A stretch of DNA of 7,442 nt, from contig JAJTCI010000112.1 in assembly GCA_021323155.1 (NCBI GenBank), forward strand, positions 1 to 7,442. The letters run 5' to 3'. The DNA comes from Chitinophagaceae bacterium. GTDB lineage: Bacteria; Bacteroidota; Bacteroidia; Chitinophagales; Chitinophagaceae. Under the pieces are notes generated by a model. It had not been told where the DNA came from. It did no database searches and saw only the letters and a program-made list of their open reading frames with translations. Positions 6,595 to 7,442 of the stretch are shown here, one piece after another. The translations under genes were made by a program, and so were the position numbers. Numbering within the stretch: position 1 is the stretch's first letter; the number at the start of each line of letters is the position of its first letter.

Positions 6595-7442
6595 ATGATC
6601 AGCTACAACCCCAAAGACTGGTTCACCTTCATCTTCCGCTTTCATAAAGCAGACACTTTCCGGAAACTATTCCCGTTGATGGTGTTCATCGGTCTCTTCT
6701 CCTGGCTGGTCATTTACCTGGAACGTGAATACCTCGGCATCTCGCAACTCGATCGCGCGAAGAACATCATCATATTCCATAGCCTGCTTGGTTTCGCCAT
6801 CTCCATGCTCCTCGTCTTCCGCACCAATACCGCCTACGACCGTTGGTGGGAAGGAAGAAAGCTATGGGGCTCGTTAGTGAACAATAGCCGCAACCTGGCG
6901 ATTAAACTCAATGCTTTTCTTGACATCGATGACCAGAAGGACCGCTCTTTCTTCCAGCAGATCATCACGCGTTTTGCCGTATCGTTGAAAGCACACCTGC
7001 AATCAGAGAACACCCGTCTCGAACTGGACGATCATCCACATCCCGAGATACCCGATTTCGACCATACCAAGCATGTTCCCAACCAGGTAGCCGGGTTATT
7101 AATGACCCGGGTGAATCTCCTCTACCGGGGTAAACGCATCTCCGGCGAACAAATGATCCTGCTCAACGATGAACTCCGCTCCTTCCTCGACATCTGCGGC
7201 GCATGCGAAAGGATCAAGAACACGCCCATCCCCTACTCGTATAGCAGTTTCATTAAGAAATTCATCTTCCTGTACATCATCACCCTGCCCCTAGGGCTGG
7301 TGGCAACCCTAGGTATGGTGACCATACCGGTCGTCATGTTTATTTTTTATGTGCTGGCCAGCCTCGAACTGATCGCCGAGGAGATAGAAGACCCTTTTGG
7401 TAAAGATTCGAATGATCTGCCTATGGAGCGCTTGTGCGAAAC
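6595..7442 (+). CDS. Bestrophin family anion channel (C-terminus cut off by window edge)
   Basis: 282 complete codons are visible and the frame continues beyond the window. Bacterial bestrophins are usually about 285-310 residues, so little is missing. They form pentameric ion channels in the inner membrane; eukaryotic members conduct Cl-/HCO3-, whereas the studied Klebsiella homologue prefers cations, so ion selectivity cannot be read from the fold. Landmarks: a first hydrophobic segment (about 26-43), the pore-neck helix GFAISMLLVFRTN (66-78) running into the signature TAYDRWWEGRKLWG (79-92), the conserved ERIKNTPIPYSY (205-216), two hydrophobic segments (about 224-255), and EEIEDPFG with a following NDLP near the end (262-275). 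The start ATG gives MISYNPKDWF, typical for the family. A TATTTTTA stretch lies just upstream (6583-6590) and resembles a -7 promoter box. The gene appears to stand apart from the preceding operon. Confidence 0.93.
   Translation, partial: MISYNPKDWFTFIFRFHKADTFRKLFPLMVFIGLFSWLVIYLEREYLGISQLDRAKNIIIFHSLLGFAISMLLVFRTNTAYDRWWEGRKLWGSLVNNSRNLAIKLNAFLDIDDQKDRSFFQQIITRFAVSLKAHLQSENTRLELDDHPHPEIPDFDHTKHVPNQVAGLLMTRVNLLYRGKRISGEQMILLNDELRSFLDICGACERIKNTPIPYSYSSFIKKFIFLYIITLPLGLVATLGMVTIPVVMFIFYVLASLELIAEEIEDPFGKDSNDLPMERLCE

Noticed and set aside
1..7442. Mobile element, CRISPR array, tRNA/rRNA or defence system
   Set aside because: No transposase or integrase, no regularly spaced repeats, no tRNA-like cloverleaf and no nuclease, toxin or other defence protein was found on either strand.

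Overview
The window looks like an ordinary chromosomal segment of a Bacteroidota species, most probably from the Chitinophagaceae or a close relative. This rests on the style of the encoded proteins, the near absence of Shine-Dalgarno sequences, and a textbook Bacteroidota -7 promoter box (TAnnTTTG) upstream of the aconitase gene. I see no tRNA, rRNA, CRISPR array, insertion sequence or phage gene.

Left edge (1-454): two small leftward reading frames. The first is the 5' end of a gene that leaves the window, possibly an AraC-type regulator (weak call). The second is a complete 73-residue PspC-domain membrane protein whose stop lies 4 nt before that gene's GTG start. The 113-bp divergent gap (342-454) carries the promoter of the aconitase gene.

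Centre left (455-2771): a full-length, intact [4Fe-4S] aconitase (TCA cycle) of the mitochondrial/AcnA-like type. It stands alone and is closed by a clear intrinsic terminator.

Centre (2801-6212): a two-gene operon, a P2A-type (Ca2+-ATPase-like) cation pump followed by a fructosamine-kinase-family protein. The two genes overlap by 8 nt, so their translation is probably coupled. Both proteins keep all the catalytic motifs I could check.

Right (6213-6594): about 380 bp with no convincing gene. It holds several small palindromes and three copies of a CTTT(T)CCAAAG element, two of which form a 13-bp inverted repeat. It may be a regulatory region, a dispersed repeat or a decayed sequence.

Right edge (6595-7442): a bestrophin-family anion channel gene, missing only its C-terminal end at the window boundary.

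The genes are mostly housekeeping: central carbon metabolism, ion transport and probably protein deglycation. I did not find a clearly new biological system. The points most worth a second look are the pump/fructosamine-kinase pairing, the residue changes at known functional positions in both of those proteins, and the repeat cluster upstream of the bestrophin gene.
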